This document shows, piece by piece, positions 1-9,065 of a DNA stretch of 64,000 bases. Numbering within the stretch: position 1 is the stretch's first letter; each line of letters opens with the position of its first letter. The notes below the pieces were generated by a model. That model saw only the letters and a list, made by a program, of their open reading frames with translations. It was not told the origin of the DNA and made no database searches. The DNA comes from Bacillus sp. SD088. GTDB taxonomy: Bacteria; Bacillota; Bacilli; Bacillales; Bacillaceae_C. A program made the translations under genes and the position numbers. The stretch covers positions 1 through 64,000 of the forward strand of contig NZ_JADIJK010000017.1 of assembly GCF_017355205.1 (NCBI RefSeq), given 5' to 3'.

Positions 1-24
1 AAACTTTCCAAAGGGGGGATTAGG

Positions 25-462
25 ATGAACACAATCATAATAAAAGAACTGCAAACAAAAACTGAAATGATTGAAGCATTTCCAGTTATAAACCAATTAC
101 GAACTCATCTTGATGAAGAGACATATCTCGAATTAGTATTAGAAGCACAAGAGAAAGATAGGTATAAAATGTTTGCTTTAATGGATGATGGAGAAATAGT
201 AGCAGTAACTGGTTTTAAACCTATGATAACACTATATTATGGTAGATTTGTTTGGGTTTGTGACTTAGTAACAGATATGAATAAGCGATCAAAAGGGTAT
301 GGTGAAAAACTACTCTCATATGTCCATGAATGGGCACAAGAACACGATTATGAGAGTGTTGCTTTATCTTCAGGCATACAGCGGACTGAAGCCCACCGTT
401 TTTATGAAAATAAAATGGATTATGACAAAGTAAGCTATGTATTTAAAACCAATTTGAACTAA
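25..462 (+). CDS. GNAT family N-acetyltransferase
   Basis: A 145-residue protein with the GNAT fold: the central strand followed by the acetyl-CoA pyrophosphate loop is seen as [18 protein letters not shown] (about residues 88-105, matching the R/Q-x-x-G-x-G/A pattern), and the C-terminal [15 protein letters not shown] segment is typical of motif B, where the aromatic residue sits near the acceptor amine. It should transfer acetyl from acetyl-CoA to a small amine or a protein N-terminus in the cytoplasm; the substrate cannot be read from sequence. The start is supported by a GGGGGG-type ribosome binding site a few bases upstream. It appears to stand alone, with a long non-coding gap after it. 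Confidence 0.85.
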   Translation: MNTIIIKELQTKTEMIEAFPVINQLRTHLDEETYLELVLEAQEKDRYKMFALMDDGEIVAVTGFKPMITLYYGRFVWVCDLVTDMNKRSKGYGEKLLSYVHEWAQEHDYESVALSSGIQRTEAHRFYENKMDYDKVSYVFKTNLN

Positions 463-642
463 GTAGGTTCGTTAGAAGCAATAATAGGAATGGAAATTGC
501 CGAATAGAAATGAAAAATTAGGGTTCACAAAAATGGTCCCTAATTAACGTTGCTCCATAATCTTGCCCGCTTTTGTTGAATATCTTTAATGAACATACTG
601 AAAGTCTTAAAACACATCACGCAATGACAGTAAGGGAGTTAT

Positions 643-843
643 TTAATTCACAGCTCTAATCCTTTTCCATTTTCTTATTTTAGTTCGAAATGATTTGAAT
701 GGGGCAACGGTATTAATATGAATCCATTTCCAAATTGGCCAACTAGAAGGAGTTGTAGTTGCCCACTGTCTGCCTCCTTGTTCAAATAATTCTCTATCAT
801 TATAGCTTCCTATCCTTATATTTCGTCCATTGTAACATGTGTC
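643..843 (-). pseudogene. possible C-terminal gene remnant
   Basis: The 480-base gap between the acetyltransferase and the tetR gene holds an open minus-strand reading frame of about 66 codons. It reads [18 protein letters not shown], then a Trp/Pro-rich stretch and a basic tail ending IRAVN and a stop. It has no start codon and is preceded by a stop, so if it was ever a gene it is a 3' relic. I do not recognise the family. The composition (Trp-rich, Arg/Lys-rich tail) looks more protein-like than random, but the call is weak. Nothing else is evident in this gap apart from the tetR promoter. Confidence 0.22.
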
Positions 844-875
844 TTACTTAATCTCATGTTTTATCTTAGCTATAA

Positions 876-922
876 TTGACATTAGATAATTTTGTGAATA
901 AAATAAAACTAACTAGTTAGTT
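876..922 (+). promoter_or_regulatory. tetR promoter with 16-bp palindromic operator
   Basis: A TTGACA box (876-881) and TAAAAT box (899-904) are separated by 17 bases. Immediately downstream, covering the expected +1, lies the perfect 16-bp palindrome AACTAACTAGTTAGTT (907-922). A perfect palindrome over the start point just upstream of a tetR gene is the normal layout for autorepression. Confidence 0.7.
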
Positions 923-943
923 ATATAAAAAGGGAGAGAGAGA

Positions 944-1522
944 ATGCCTAAAAGAAAAGGTGAAGTCAGTAGGGAAAAGATACTTACTGCTGCTGAATAC
1001 TTGTTTGCTGCAAATGGTTATCATGGAACAACTGTTAGTCAAATTGTGAGTGAAGCTGGTCTGACACAGGCAGCGTTTTATTTATATTTTAAAAGTAAGA
1101 AAGAAATACGCGATGAGATATTCTTTAATTTTGAACAACAACTGGCTCAATTTGTAGAAACAGGTCAGCAAATTGGTCAGAAGGATTCTTCTGAAGTGGA
1201 AGAACACTTAGTTCAAACCTATATAGGTTTGTTTCAGTTGTTTGGGGCCAATAAAAACGTGACTAAAATTGTACTTACTGAAGGAGTGCAAGCAGAGGAA
1301 TTACGTAGAGGCATCGTTACCCAGATTAAAGCTAATATGAGTCAAAATCAAACCCTCGGAATTTTAAAGCCTGAAGTTAACACAGAAGTGTTTGCAGAAT
1401 TACTGGTTGCTGCTATTGAACGTATAGTTGCCCGCTATGGGTTGAATGAAGATTATTCACCTGAGGATCTGGGCCATTCCCTTGGAAATATCATCTTTCA
1501 CGGTGTGTTAAAGAAACCGTAA
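944..1522 (+). CDS. TetR/AcrR family transcriptional regulator
   Basis: A 192-residue regulator with an N-terminal TetR helix-turn-helix (about residues 8-54): REKILTAAEYLFAANGYHGT, then TVSQIVSEAGLTQAAFYLYF followed by KSKKEI, the family signature. The C-terminal half is the variable ligand-binding and dimerisation domain. It begins seven bases after an AGGGAGAGAGAG ribosome binding site. The perfect palindrome over its own promoter suggests autorepression, and the closely following membrane-protein gene is probably co-transcribed and co-regulated. The ligand is unknown; regulators of this type usually control an efflux or membrane function next door. Confidence 0.9.
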   Translation: MPKRKGEVSREKILTAAEYLFAANGYHGTTVSQIVSEAGLTQAAFYLYFKSKKEIRDEIFFNFEQQLAQFVETGQQIGQKDSSEVEEHLVQTYIGLFQLFGANKNVTKIVLTEGVQAEELRRGIVTQIKANMSQNQTLGILKPEVNTEVFAELLVAAIERIVARYGLNEDYSPEDLGHSLGNIIFHGVLKKP

Positions 1523-1547
1523 AGTAATAGAAAAATTGAGGTGGATT

Positions 1548-2213
1548 ATGTCTGAAAGATTTTTACATACAAAATTTTTATTTCATATGTTAATAGCTGT
1601 AATAGGTCTTATTAGTGTGCCATTACACATCCTTTTTTCTCCCGAACCAAGTATATCGATTACAAAATTCACAATTCATTCCAATACCATTGTTACCATA
1701 ACATTTACAATTAGCACCTTTGCTCTTTTGTTAAGGAAAAGGGAAAGCAGGGTGTTGGACTTTTGTAAAAATGCAGCACTTATTTATATGATGGTCGTTT
1801 TATCAACTTACCACTTTATCCTCTCTAGTGGTGGGGAATACACCGGGATTAGAGTGATGACAAATTTCACGTTACACTATTTAATTCCATTACTTGTTTT
1901 ACTAAACTGGCTCATCTTTGAGGGGAAAAAGTGGTATAGTTACAAATCAACCCTTCTTTGGCTTGTTTACCCAATACTTTATGGTGCGATCTCATTAATC
2001 AGAGGAATGTATGATGGATTCTATCCTTATTTCTTCCTAAACCCGAACGATAATATTCCTGTTGGAGTTGGCAGCTATACAAATGTAGCCTTTGTTATGG
2101 CAGGGCTCACTTTTGTACATTCCGTGCTTGGTTTTCTGCTAGTATTGATAAATAGAGTTATTCTCAGATTAAAAAAAGCAAAACCCCTGTCACATGCTAA
2201 AAAGATAATATGA
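1548..2213 (+). CDS. Pr6Pr-like multi-pass membrane protein
   Basis: About 221 residues with six predicted membrane segments, for example FLFHMLIAVIGLISVPLHIL near the N-terminus, ALIYMMVVLSTYHFILSS in the middle and VAFVMAGLTFVHSVLGFLLV near the end. The layout, and the conserved LHYLIPLLVLLNWLIF and YPILYGAISLIRG segments, resemble the Pr6Pr family of integral membrane proteins, whose function is unknown. I place the start at the ATG in front of SERFLHTK because GAGGTG lies five bases upstream of it; a longer reading (MRWIM...) would have no ribosome binding site. It follows the tetR gene by 25 bases and is probably in its operon. Confidence 0.65.
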   Translation: MSERFLHTKFLFHMLIAVIGLISVPLHILFSPEPSISITKFTIHSNTIVTITFTISTFALLLRKRESRVLDFCKNAALIYMMVVLSTYHFILSSGGEYTGIRVMTNFTLHYLIPLLVLLNWLIFEGKKWYSYKSTLLWLVYPILYGAISLIRGMYDGFYPYFFLNPNDNIPVGVGSYTNVAFVMAGLTFVHSVLGFLLVLINRVILRLKKAKPLSHAKKII

Positions 2214-2418
2214 TATGAATTAAATAAATAGCCCTCCTATACTGCAACCATTAGTTTTCTGTAGATGTAGTATTATTTTAGCCTCTTTGATCTAACGGGA
2301 TTTGCAAAACCGCAATAATTTTAATGTTTGTGAAGGTTTTACAACATATTTTATATCACTCTAAGGCTAGTCAGCTAACAATAGAAGGTGTTAAGGAAAA
2401 TGATCAAGAACAGCTATG

Positions 2419-2490
2419 AAGGGAAAAAGCCCCTTCCCAGGTTCAGGAACATTTGCTTGTCGGAGGTCAACAGGATGTTGGTCAGAAAGG
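2419..2490. repeat. partial copy of an interspersed repeat
   Basis: This stretch matches the reverse complement of part of the interspersed repeat at 10141-10365. The shared core is GGTTCAGGAACATTTGCTTG, preceded in both copies by a GGGAAAA..CCCTTCC hairpin. The following GAGGTCAACAGGATGT is also found near 44945. The 2214-2500 gap otherwise shows no gene. Confidence 0.5.
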
Positions 2491-2500
2491 AGTAGTTATA

Positions 2501-3292
2501 TTGGTAGATGCAAAAAAGGCTGCAGAATTTTCGTATAGACAAGGTTTGTACCTAAATGAAAATATTGATATTCTGCAGCTTATCACTAAATTAGTTGGAA
2601 TCCAAAGTCAAACAAAACATTCACTTGCTTTTTCAGCGAGAGCTAGAAATGTTGAGGTGGATGCTAACACTTTAAATAATATGTTTACCAGCAAATTGTT
2701 AGAGAGAATATGGACAGTAAGAGGTACGATCCACACGATAACCTCTGAAGATTGGTCTTTGTTTCAAAGAGCATTTGATACAGAATGGGAAAATAGATAG
2801 AGTAAGTTTATTTTCAACCATATTAGTAGCGAACAAAAAGAGATGCTAGAAAAGTGGATCGTGAATAAAGTTTCGAATGGGCCCATTACCAGAAATCAAT
2901 TAATGGAGGAAGCTATTTCTACATTTGGAGATTTTTCTTGGGTAAGATATGCCTTTTCATCTTGGGGAGGGCTTTTAAAATCTCTTTGCTACCAAAATTA
3001 TTTATGTTTCAATCCAGATGGAGGAATAGACGAATATGTTTTAAGAAAAGATGTTGGAATGGATCAACCATTAAAGTTGTCTGCTGATGGTGCATTGTTC
3101 GAGCTATTTAAACGCTATATAGATTCATATAGTCCTGCTGATTATAAAGATTTTGTCCATTGGAGTGGGACGACGATGAAAAGATTAAAGCAAATACTAA
3201 ATAAAAAAAGTATACATGTTCCCAACACGAAGCTCCCACACACTAATCCACAAACCGCGGAAAGCGAAGTATATGGGGATGTGTCCTGGTAG
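2501..3292 (+). pseudogene. broken winged-helix DNA-binding protein (HTH_42/YcaQ-like)
   Basis: Two collinear reading frames in the same frame (TTG at 2501 to the TAG at 2798-2800, and onward to 3292) form one gene interrupted by a nonsense codon after TEWENR. The start TTG has AAAGGAG upstream. The text is typical of the winged-helix DNA-binding family PF06224 (YcaQ-like): LVGIQSQTKHSLAFSARAR, then RIWTVRGTIHTITSEDW, then NGPITRNQLMEEA and later LFKRYIDSYSPADYKDFVHW. Family members run to about 350-380 residues; this one ends near codon 264 at YGDVSW with the usual C-terminal domain missing. In-frame stop plus C-terminal loss make it a pseudogene. Confidence 0.75.
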
Positions 3293-3461
3293 TTCGGCTC
3301 ATTCTTGGTGAAAATCCCTTTTGTTCCATCCTCTTTATTTTTTACGGATTTTTACGATTTAGGTGAAAGGGAGTAATACTTTATGACAGTTGCAGAATCA
3401 TAAATGCTTGGTTTTGGAGCGTTAATTGTTCCAATTATGTCAGATGAAAATAACAAAAAAT

Positions 3462-3502
3462 AAAATCCACCTTTGAGCTTGCGGCTCGTTTAGGTGGATT
3501 TT
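3462..3502 (+). terminator. rho-independent terminator
   Basis: An 11-bp perfect stem, AAAATCCACCT paired with AGGTGGATTTT, with a partly paired GAGC/GCTC interior, then TTATT. The A/T-rich flanks make it work in either direction, so it can serve both the broken winged-helix gene and the opposing lacI-type gene. The remainder of the 3293-3660 gap shows no gene. Confidence 0.75.
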
Positions 3503-3660
3503 ATTCTGCTCATAGGTGTTAGAGAACCTTCAGTCGTTTTTAATGTATTCATCTCTAATTACCTTTTTTCTAAAAAAAGAAAACATAGCTTTTACCAGAA
3601 TTTTCACTTCGATCAGTATTTTATTTAATTAATTTTAAGATATTTTGATTCTGCGAAATT

Positions 3661-4698
3661 TTAGCTTTTCCTTTTATTGGTATCGCGAGCAGGCGCCGGT
3701 CCAGTTGACTCTCGCTTTACTAACGAAGTATGAAGTAAGGTCTCCTGCAACGGTTCAGTTGGATTGTCCATTCGCCAATATAATTGCTCGACTGCTTTTC
3801 TGCCGTACAATTCTAGATCTACATTAAATGTTGTTATTTTTGGTTTCGACAGCCGAGAAAGCGGACCATTATCAAAGCTGCATACTGATAGGTCGTTTGG
3901 AATTTTATAGCCCAATGCCTGAAGATGTGTTAACACAAGGAAGCCAAATCCATCATTGACACAAAACCAAGCTGTCGGCTGTTCCTTAAGCTTGTCCAGA
4001 GCAGTCGAAACATCCTCTTCCCTTTCCTTAATATCAGCCAAAATATGGTCTCTTTCTAAAGGGATTCCGTGCTCCTTTAAGGCAAGCGTATAGCCCTCCA
4101 ATCTTTCCTGGTAGCTTGGGGAACGTTCCACATCTCCCATAAATCCAATCTGTTTATGACCAAGCTCAATTAAATGATGCGTAGCTGTATAAGCAGCAAA
4201 CCGATTATTAAGTAAAATTGCATCCGTGCAATTGAATGGGTGATGGTGGTCAATTAGGACTGTTGGAATTCCTGTACTTAAAATGCGATTAATGTATTCA
4301 GTACTGATATGTGAAATAATAATCACCCCGTCAATTGTATCGTATTCAAAAAAAGAAGGCAGGATGAGCCGATCTCTTGACTCATCATCAATCGATTGGA
4401 TGACCAAATTCATTCCGCGTTTTGCCACTTCTCTTTGAACAGATAAATAAATTTCCCCAAAAAAGCCTTTCTGTGAAAAGGCAAAGTCGGAAGCAAGTAA
4501 AGCAATATTTCCACGCTTTCTAGGAGATTGCTTTTTGTTCGTTGTATAATGATATCCTAGCTCTTCTGCAGCTTTTTCAATCCGCTTTCTAGTGTCCTCA
4601 CTGACTCCGGGCTTTCCTGACAGCGCCTGGGATACGGAATTTTTGGAAATATTTAATTGATCAGCTATATATTGCATGGTTATTTTTTTTTGTTTCAT
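3661..4698 (-). CDS. LacI family repressor of the mannoside operon
   Basis: A 345-residue LacI-type regulator. The N-terminal helix-turn-helix and hinge helix are clear (MQYIADQLNISKNSVSQALS, about residues 9-28, then GKPGVSEDTRKRIEKAAEEL), followed by a periplasmic-binding-protein-like sensor domain with the usual GFMGDVERSPSYQERLEGY and CSFDNGPLSRLSKP segments. It is divergent from the binding-protein gene. A palindrome with a central CG (4731-4748) lies 33 bases upstream of its start codon and a similar one (5017-5034) lies before the transport operon. By neighbourhood it should repress mannoside uptake and phosphorolysis and be released by a sugar ligand; the ligand is inference. Confidence 0.9.
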   Translation of the reverse strand: MKQKKITMQYIADQLNISKNSVSQALSGKPGVSEDTRKRIEKAAEELGYHYTTNKKQSPRKRGNIALLASDFAFSQKGFFGEIYLSVQREVAKRGMNLVIQSIDDESRDRLILPSFFEYDTIDGVIIISHISTEYINRILSTGIPTVLIDHHHPFNCTDAILLNNRFAAYTATHHLIELGHKQIGFMGDVERSPSYQERLEGYTLALKEHGIPLERDHILADIKEREEDVSTALDKLKEQPTAWFCVNDGFGFLVLTHLQALGYKIPNDLSVCSFDNGPLSRLSKPKITTFNVDLELYGRKAVEQLYWRMDNPTEPLQETLLHTSLVKRESTGPAPARDTNKRKS

Positions 4699-4730
4699 AT
4701 CTATATCCCTCGCAAGTCGTTAATTACATT

Positions 4731-4748
4731 GTTTGTCACGTTACAAAC
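4731..4748. promoter_or_regulatory. LacI-type operator proximal to the repressor gene
   Basis: GTTTGTCACGTTACAAAC is an 18-bp palindrome with a central CG and a single mismatched pair, the classic form of a LacI-family operator. Its position just upstream of the repressor gene fits autoregulation. Confidence 0.6.
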
Positions 4749-4875
4749 TTAACTATACATGAAAATCCAATTTGTTACAAATAGATGAAACCGATTTATT
4801 TTATGAAATATTCATTGACCAATCTATGATTACATTATATGATGGTTTTGTAAGGTTATTTATCATTATTTTTTA

Positions 4876-4897
4876 ATTACAAAACACCTTTTGTAAT
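4876..4897. promoter_or_regulatory. 9-bp-arm inverted repeat in the divergent promoter region
   Basis: ATTACAAAA and TTTTGTAAT arms are separated by CACC. Further TTACAA/TTGTAA half-sites lie at about 4741 and 4771. It may be a second regulator site or simply a hairpin; it lacks the central CG of the other two operators. Confidence 0.4.
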
Positions 4898-5016
4898 CAG
4901 GAATGTTTAATTTGTCATTCTTTGTTTTAGTAGAATTCTAAATTCCATTACATGTGGGTTCAAAATGAAAGAATAAGTAGCATTGAACAGGCTGTTTTGG
5001 TAATAAATTTCAAAAA

Positions 5017-5034
5017 TTAAGTAACGCTACTAAA
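5017..5034. promoter_or_regulatory. LacI-type operator upstream of the transport operon
   Basis: TTAAGTAACGCTACTAAA is a palindrome with central CG and two mismatched pairs. It lies 44 bases before the binding-protein start, where a bound repressor would block transcription. Confidence 0.5.
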
Positions 5035-5077
5035 TAAGAGATGGCGCTTTTACAAACTAGTATGGGGGGATACACAT

Positions 5078-6397
5078 ATGAAGAAGTCACTTTATTTAGT
5101 CCTTGCCGTTTCACTTTCTATGTTAGCACTTGCTGCTTGTGGTAACAAAGACGATCAGGGCGCAGATATCGACGCACCCGCAGGTGCAACTGTGATTGAG
5201 TTTTGGGCAGCAGCAAACCCATTACAGGAATCATTCTGGAATAAGGTTGCAGATGAATTCAATAGCTCACAAGATGAAATTCATGTTGCAGTCAGTCAAA
5301 TGAGAGAAACGCCAACTTCAGAAGCGACTGTTCAGTCTGCTCTTGCTTCTGATAGCGCTCCAACTATGTCAGAAAATATTAATCGTGGATTTGCATCCCA
5401 ATTAGCGAACAGTCAAGCGCTCGTTCCTTTAAATGAATTAGATGGCTGGGATGATATTCTTACGGAACGTAACATGACAGAAACTGTCGAAGCTTGGGAA
5501 TTTGCAGATGGTAACCAATATGTTTTACCAATTTATTCGAATTCTATGCAGTTCGGATGGAGAATTGACATTTTAAAGGAACTTGGCTTTGAAGAAGCAC
5601 CGAGAACGTATAGTGAAGTGTATGAAGTGGTTGATGCCCTAAAAGAAGAATATCCTGATAAATTTTTATGGGCGAAAAGTGAATTAGCGTCACCTGATGC
5701 GGGTGCGCGATGGTTTGACTTTTTCACCTTATATGCTGCCGCTTCAAATGGCAATAACTTTATTGAAGGTGATTCATTAATTAGCGATGATGATGCTGGC
5801 CAACAAGTATTAGAGTTCTTAAGCAATGTGCAGGAACAAAATGGACTATTGACCAATGAAGCATCTGATCCTTTCGAGACAGGTCTTAGTATCTTTGCTG
5901 ATTTAGGACCATGGACGTTCCCATATTGGGCTGAGCAGTTTCCAGAAATGGTATATGGAGAAACGTTTGTGTTAACACCTCCTCCGGTGCCAGACGATAT
6001 GGATACAGACGAAGTGAATACATTCGCAGATTCAAAAGGAATAGTCATTTATGCCTCTGCAACAGAGGAAGAGCAACAAGCTGCAATGGAGTTTATTACT
6101 TGGGTTTACAACAACCCAGAAATGGACTTGCAATGGTTTGAAGAGACGAACATGCCGCCGGCACGCGATGATTTGGGAACGAATGAACAGTTCCAAACCT
6201 TCTTGGAGGACCATCCAGAGCTTGTCCAGTATGCAGAAGCAGTTCCTTACGGAGTACCACCAATTGATAATCCTGATTTCAATACACTGCAAACATTTAT
6301 TGGTCAGGAAGCCCTTAATCCAGTTGTAACCGGAGCGAAAGATCCAAAAACTGCTTGGGAGGATATGACGAGGGCCATAGAGGGGGCACTTCAGTAA
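5078..6397 (+). CDS. sugar ABC transporter substrate-binding lipoprotein
   Basis: A 439-residue family 1 extracellular solute-binding protein. The lipoprotein signal peptide is MKKSLYLVLAVSLSMLALAAC with the lipobox cysteine at residue 21, so the mature protein is tethered to the outer face of the membrane. The body shows the usual sugar-binding pattern (VIEFWAAANPLQESFWNKVA, FNSSQDEIHV, GPWTFPYWAEQFP). The mature part is rich in Asp and Glu. It begins after GGGGGGA and leads an operon with two permeases, a DUF1861 protein and a GH130 phosphorylase, so the ligand is probably a mannose-containing oligosaccharide. The next gene overlaps its stop codon by one base. Confidence 0.92.
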   Translation: MKKSLYLVLAVSLSMLALAACGNKDDQGADIDAPAGATVIEFWAAANPLQESFWNKVADEFNSSQDEIHVAVSQMRETPTSEATVQSALASDSAPTMSENINRGFASQLANSQALVPLNELDGWDDILTERNMTETVEAWEFADGNQYVLPIYSNSMQFGWRIDILKELGFEEAPRTYSEVYEVVDALKEEYPDKFLWAKSELASPDAGARWFDFFTLYAAASNGNNFIEGDSLISDDDAGQQVLEFLSNVQEQNGLLTNEASDPFETGLSIFADLGPWTFPYWAEQFPEMVYGETFVLTPPPVPDDMDTDEVNTFADSKGIVIYASATEEEQQAAMEFITWVYNNPEMDLQWFEETNMPPARDDLGTNEQFQTFLEDHPELVQYAEAVPYGVPPIDNPDFNTLQTFIGQEALNPVVTGAKDPKTAWEDMTRAIEGALQ

Positions 6398-7278
6398 TGA
6401 ACAAGGAAAATAATAAATTGGGCTGGTTATTTACCAGTCCTTACCTTATATACACACTTATTTTTTTCCTCATTCCATTAGTATGGTCATTTTATCTGGC
6501 TTTTACAGATTGGAATCTAATATCGCCGGATTTCGAAATGATTGGATTGCAAAACTTTATTAATGCTGTTAACCATCCAGGGGTTCAAGCAGCTTTTTTT
6601 GTTACCTTTAAATTTTTAGCTGTGTTTGTTCCAATGGTGATCGTGGGTTCTTTACTTGTAGCCCTTGTTGTTAATAGCCTACCTAGCCGCTTTAAAGGAA
6701 TTTTCCTTGTCGGATTCTTTCTCCCTTACTTAGCATCTGGTGTTGTTTCCTCACTGATTGTAAAAGGCATATTATCGTATAACAGCCCAGTGAATGTATT
6801 TTTGCGCGGGACACTCGGCTTGGATATTAACTGGCTCGGAACCCCTTTTTCAGCTCTTGTAGTTGTCGCTATCATTATTGCTTGGAAATTCTCAGGGTAT
6901 TATGCCCTGATTCTGACTTCTGGTTTGGAAGGCATCAATCAGGAAATCTATGAAGCAGCTGAGATTGATGGGATAAAACCGGCACAACGGTTCTGGAAGA
7001 TAACACTTCCATTATTATACCCGGCTCTCTATACAACGCTGATTTTATCGATTGGTGTTACGTTTGGGATATTTACTGAAGTCTACCAGCTAACTGGCGG
7101 TGGCCCAAACTATGCAACCAATACATGGCAAATGGAAATTTACAACCAAGCATTTGCAAACCTGAACGCTGGGTATGCTTCCGCTGTTGCGTTAATTGCT
7201 GCTGTCGTAACATTCGCATCAATTTTCGTCTTCAGAAAACTTTTAGAATTGTGGGGGAAACGAAATGGCTGGAGTTAA
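6397..7278 (+). CDS. sugar ABC transporter permease, MalF/UgpA type
   Basis: About 293 residues with six membrane segments, starting MNKENNKLGWLFTSPYLIYT. The start overlaps the binding-protein stop codon (TAATG) and has a GAGGGGG ribosome binding site; the longer upstream reading is not supported. The cytoplasmic EAA loop that docks on the ATPase is EAAEIDGIKPAQRFWKITLP. It forms a heterodimeric channel with the next gene. No ATPase is encoded in the operon, so a shared MsmX-type ATPase elsewhere must energise it, as is usual for such Bacillaceae sugar importers. Confidence 0.92.
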   Translation: MNKENNKLGWLFTSPYLIYTLIFFLIPLVWSFYLAFTDWNLISPDFEMIGLQNFINAVNHPGVQAAFFVTFKFLAVFVPMVIVGSLLVALVVNSLPSRFKGIFLVGFFLPYLASGVVSSLIVKGILSYNSPVNVFLRGTLGLDINWLGTPFSALVVVAIIIAWKFSGYYALILTSGLEGINQEIYEAAEIDGIKPAQRFWKITLPLLYPALYTTLILSIGVTFGIFTEVYQLTGGGPNYATNTWQMEIYNQAFANLNAGYASAVALIAAVVTFASIFVFRKLLELWGKRNGWS

Positions 7279-8098
7279 AAAGAACAAAAAAGTTCAATTA
7301 CGTTATGTCATTGCATTTGCCTTATTAGGCATTATGGTTTTCCCCTACTTATATATGGTTCTCATGTCATTTGCAGATTGGAGCCAAGTAGATCGAAAAC
7401 TAATTCCGACTAGTTTCACACTTCGTTCCTATGAATGGTTGTTTATTGGCGGTGAAGCTAACATTCCACAGCCGTGGTTACGAGCGTTCTTTAATACATT
7501 TGTTGTCTCTGCGGCTTCCACTGCCCTCATGATGATATCAGGCATAGTCGTTGCTTATACGCTGGCAAAAATTAAGTTTAGAGGCGGAAAATTTTTAAAT
7601 AATGTCATCCTGTTTCAAATGTTTTTCCCTGGCGTCATTTTGCTCGTGCCAATGTTCTTATTAGTTCAAAATGTTGGGTTATATGACACATACTGGGCGA
7701 TGATTATTCCTAAGGCATTAAGTCTATGGGCAGTCTTTATGTACACCAACTTTTTCCGGGCTATTCCGGAGACATTTATTGAATCGGCAAAATTAGACGG
7801 GGCTTCGACCTTGCAAATAATGTTCAAGATTGCTGTACCTATGTCGAAATCAATTACGACAGTTATCTTTTTGTTTCTCTTTATGGAACGGTGGACAGAG
7901 CTTTTATGGGATATGATTGTTGTCCGCAGTGATCAGATGCTGACACTAAACGTACTCATTTCGCAAATGTTTGGTCCTTATGGTGGCTACCCTGGTCCAA
8001 TGTATGCAGCATCTGTATTGCTCACGTTGCCAATTATTATTATCTTCCTGCTCTTTGCGAAAAGGTTCAAGGACGGAATGCAGTTTACGCTAAAGTAA
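7265..8098 (+). CDS. sugar ABC transporter permease, MalG/UgpE type
   Basis: A 277-residue six-span permease. The EAA loop is ESAKLDGASTLQIMFKIAVP, the usual MalG-type form. It overlaps the preceding permease by 14 bases and has a GGGGGAAA ribosome binding site inside that gene, indicating translational coupling. It ends in the short FAKRFKDGMQFTLK tail typical of the family. Partner of the MalF-type permease in importing the operon's sugar. Confidence 0.92.
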   Translation: MAGVKKNKKVQLRYVIAFALLGIMVFPYLYMVLMSFADWSQVDRKLIPTSFTLRSYEWLFIGGEANIPQPWLRAFFNTFVVSAASTALMMISGIVVAYTLAKIKFRGGKFLNNVILFQMFFPGVILLVPMFLLVQNVGLYDTYWAMIIPKALSLWAVFMYTNFFRAIPETFIESAKLDGASTLQIMFKIAVPMSKSITTVIFLFLFMERWTELLWDMIVVRSDQMLTLNVLISQMFGPYGGYPGPMYAASVLLTLPIIIIFLLFAKRFKDGMQFTLK

Positions 8099-8113
8099 AA
8101 GGAGTGCTACTAA

Positions 8114-9064
8114 ATGAAATCAATGATAAAAAACGAGTTGAAAACATGCTCAGAGCTGTTAGCCGAATATGAAAACAGGCCAGCTTCTAAACAAGCAAAA
8201 AACATCGAGTTTGCCGGTGTCGGAAAACGGGATGTATACAATATTACAGCTCCGTTTGAAGACAATGGTGAACGTGTGATTGCTGGCCGAGTTGAAGAAC
8301 GAGACAGTGAACATGCTTACGTCTACTTTTTCGTTGAAAACGATGGAGTATGGTTGCCGCGGGTAGATGCGCCTATTTTTGAATTACAGGACCCATTTGT
8401 CACAAGGATTAACGGTGAACTAATTTTAGGGGGAGTCGAGATATTTCCACACCCCACGATACAGGATGCGTTAAGCTGGCGAACCGTTTTTTATAAAGGA
8501 AGCATTCTCTCTGATTTAAAACAATTTGCGACTGGTCCAGACGGCATGAAGGATTTGCGTCTCGTTCAAGTAGCGGACGGACGTATTGGAGTCTTCACCC
8601 GCCCACAAGGTGAAAAAGGTGGACGAGGTAAAATTGGTTTTCAATTGATTGATTCGATTGAAGAGTTTACACATGATCTGATTAATCAAGTCCCATTGTT
8701 GGATGAACAATTTACAGAAGAAGAATGGGGCGGAGCCAATGAAATACATTTACTGTCCAATGGACTGCTTGGTGTATTAGGCCATATTGCTCGATTTGAT
8801 GAGGAAGGAAACCGCCACTACTATTCAATGGCATTTGTTGTCAATCCTCAAAATGGGCAATATTCCGATCTCCAGCTCATTGCCAAACGCTCTGATTTTC
8901 TTCCTAGCGAATCAAAGCGGCCAGATTTGCAGCAAGTTGTTTTCAGTGGCGGATTAATTAGGCGGGCAGACGGTTTAGCCGATCTATATGTAGGCATTAG
9001 TGATGCAAGTGCTCAAAAAGTAACAATTGTCGATCCATTTACTCAGTTCGAAGAGGAGAATTAA
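8114..9064 (+). CDS. DUF1861 family protein (probable beta-propeller)
   Basis: A 316-residue cytosolic protein without signal peptide. The text matches the DUF1861 family: GVGKRDVYNITAPFEDNGER, then AGRVEERDSEHAYVYFFVE, VTRINGELILGGVEIFPHP and the conserved WGGANEIHLLSNGLLGVLGH. Members are predicted five-bladed propellers and often sit beside GH130 phosphorylases, which is the case here (next gene two bases on). I infer that it acts on, or helps process, the same mannoside, but no catalytic role can be assigned from the sequence. Confidence 0.75.
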   Translation: MKSMIKNELKTCSELLAEYENRPASKQAKNIEFAGVGKRDVYNITAPFEDNGERVIAGRVEERDSEHAYVYFFVENDGVWLPRVDAPIFELQDPFVTRINGELILGGVEIFPHPTIQDALSWRTVFYKGSILSDLKQFATGPDGMKDLRLVQVADGRIGVFTRPQGEKGGRGKIGFQLIDSIEEFTHDLINQVPLLDEQFTEEEWGGANEIHLLSNGLLGVLGHIARFDEEGNRHYYSMAFVVNPQNGQYSDLQLIAKRSDFLPSESKRPDLQQVVFSGGLIRRADGLADLYVGISDASAQKVTIVDPFTQFEEEN

Positions 9065-9065
9065 T

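Noticed and set aside
3645-3827. 60-residue plus-strand protein
   Set aside because: Antisense shadow of the lacI-type gene 3' end.
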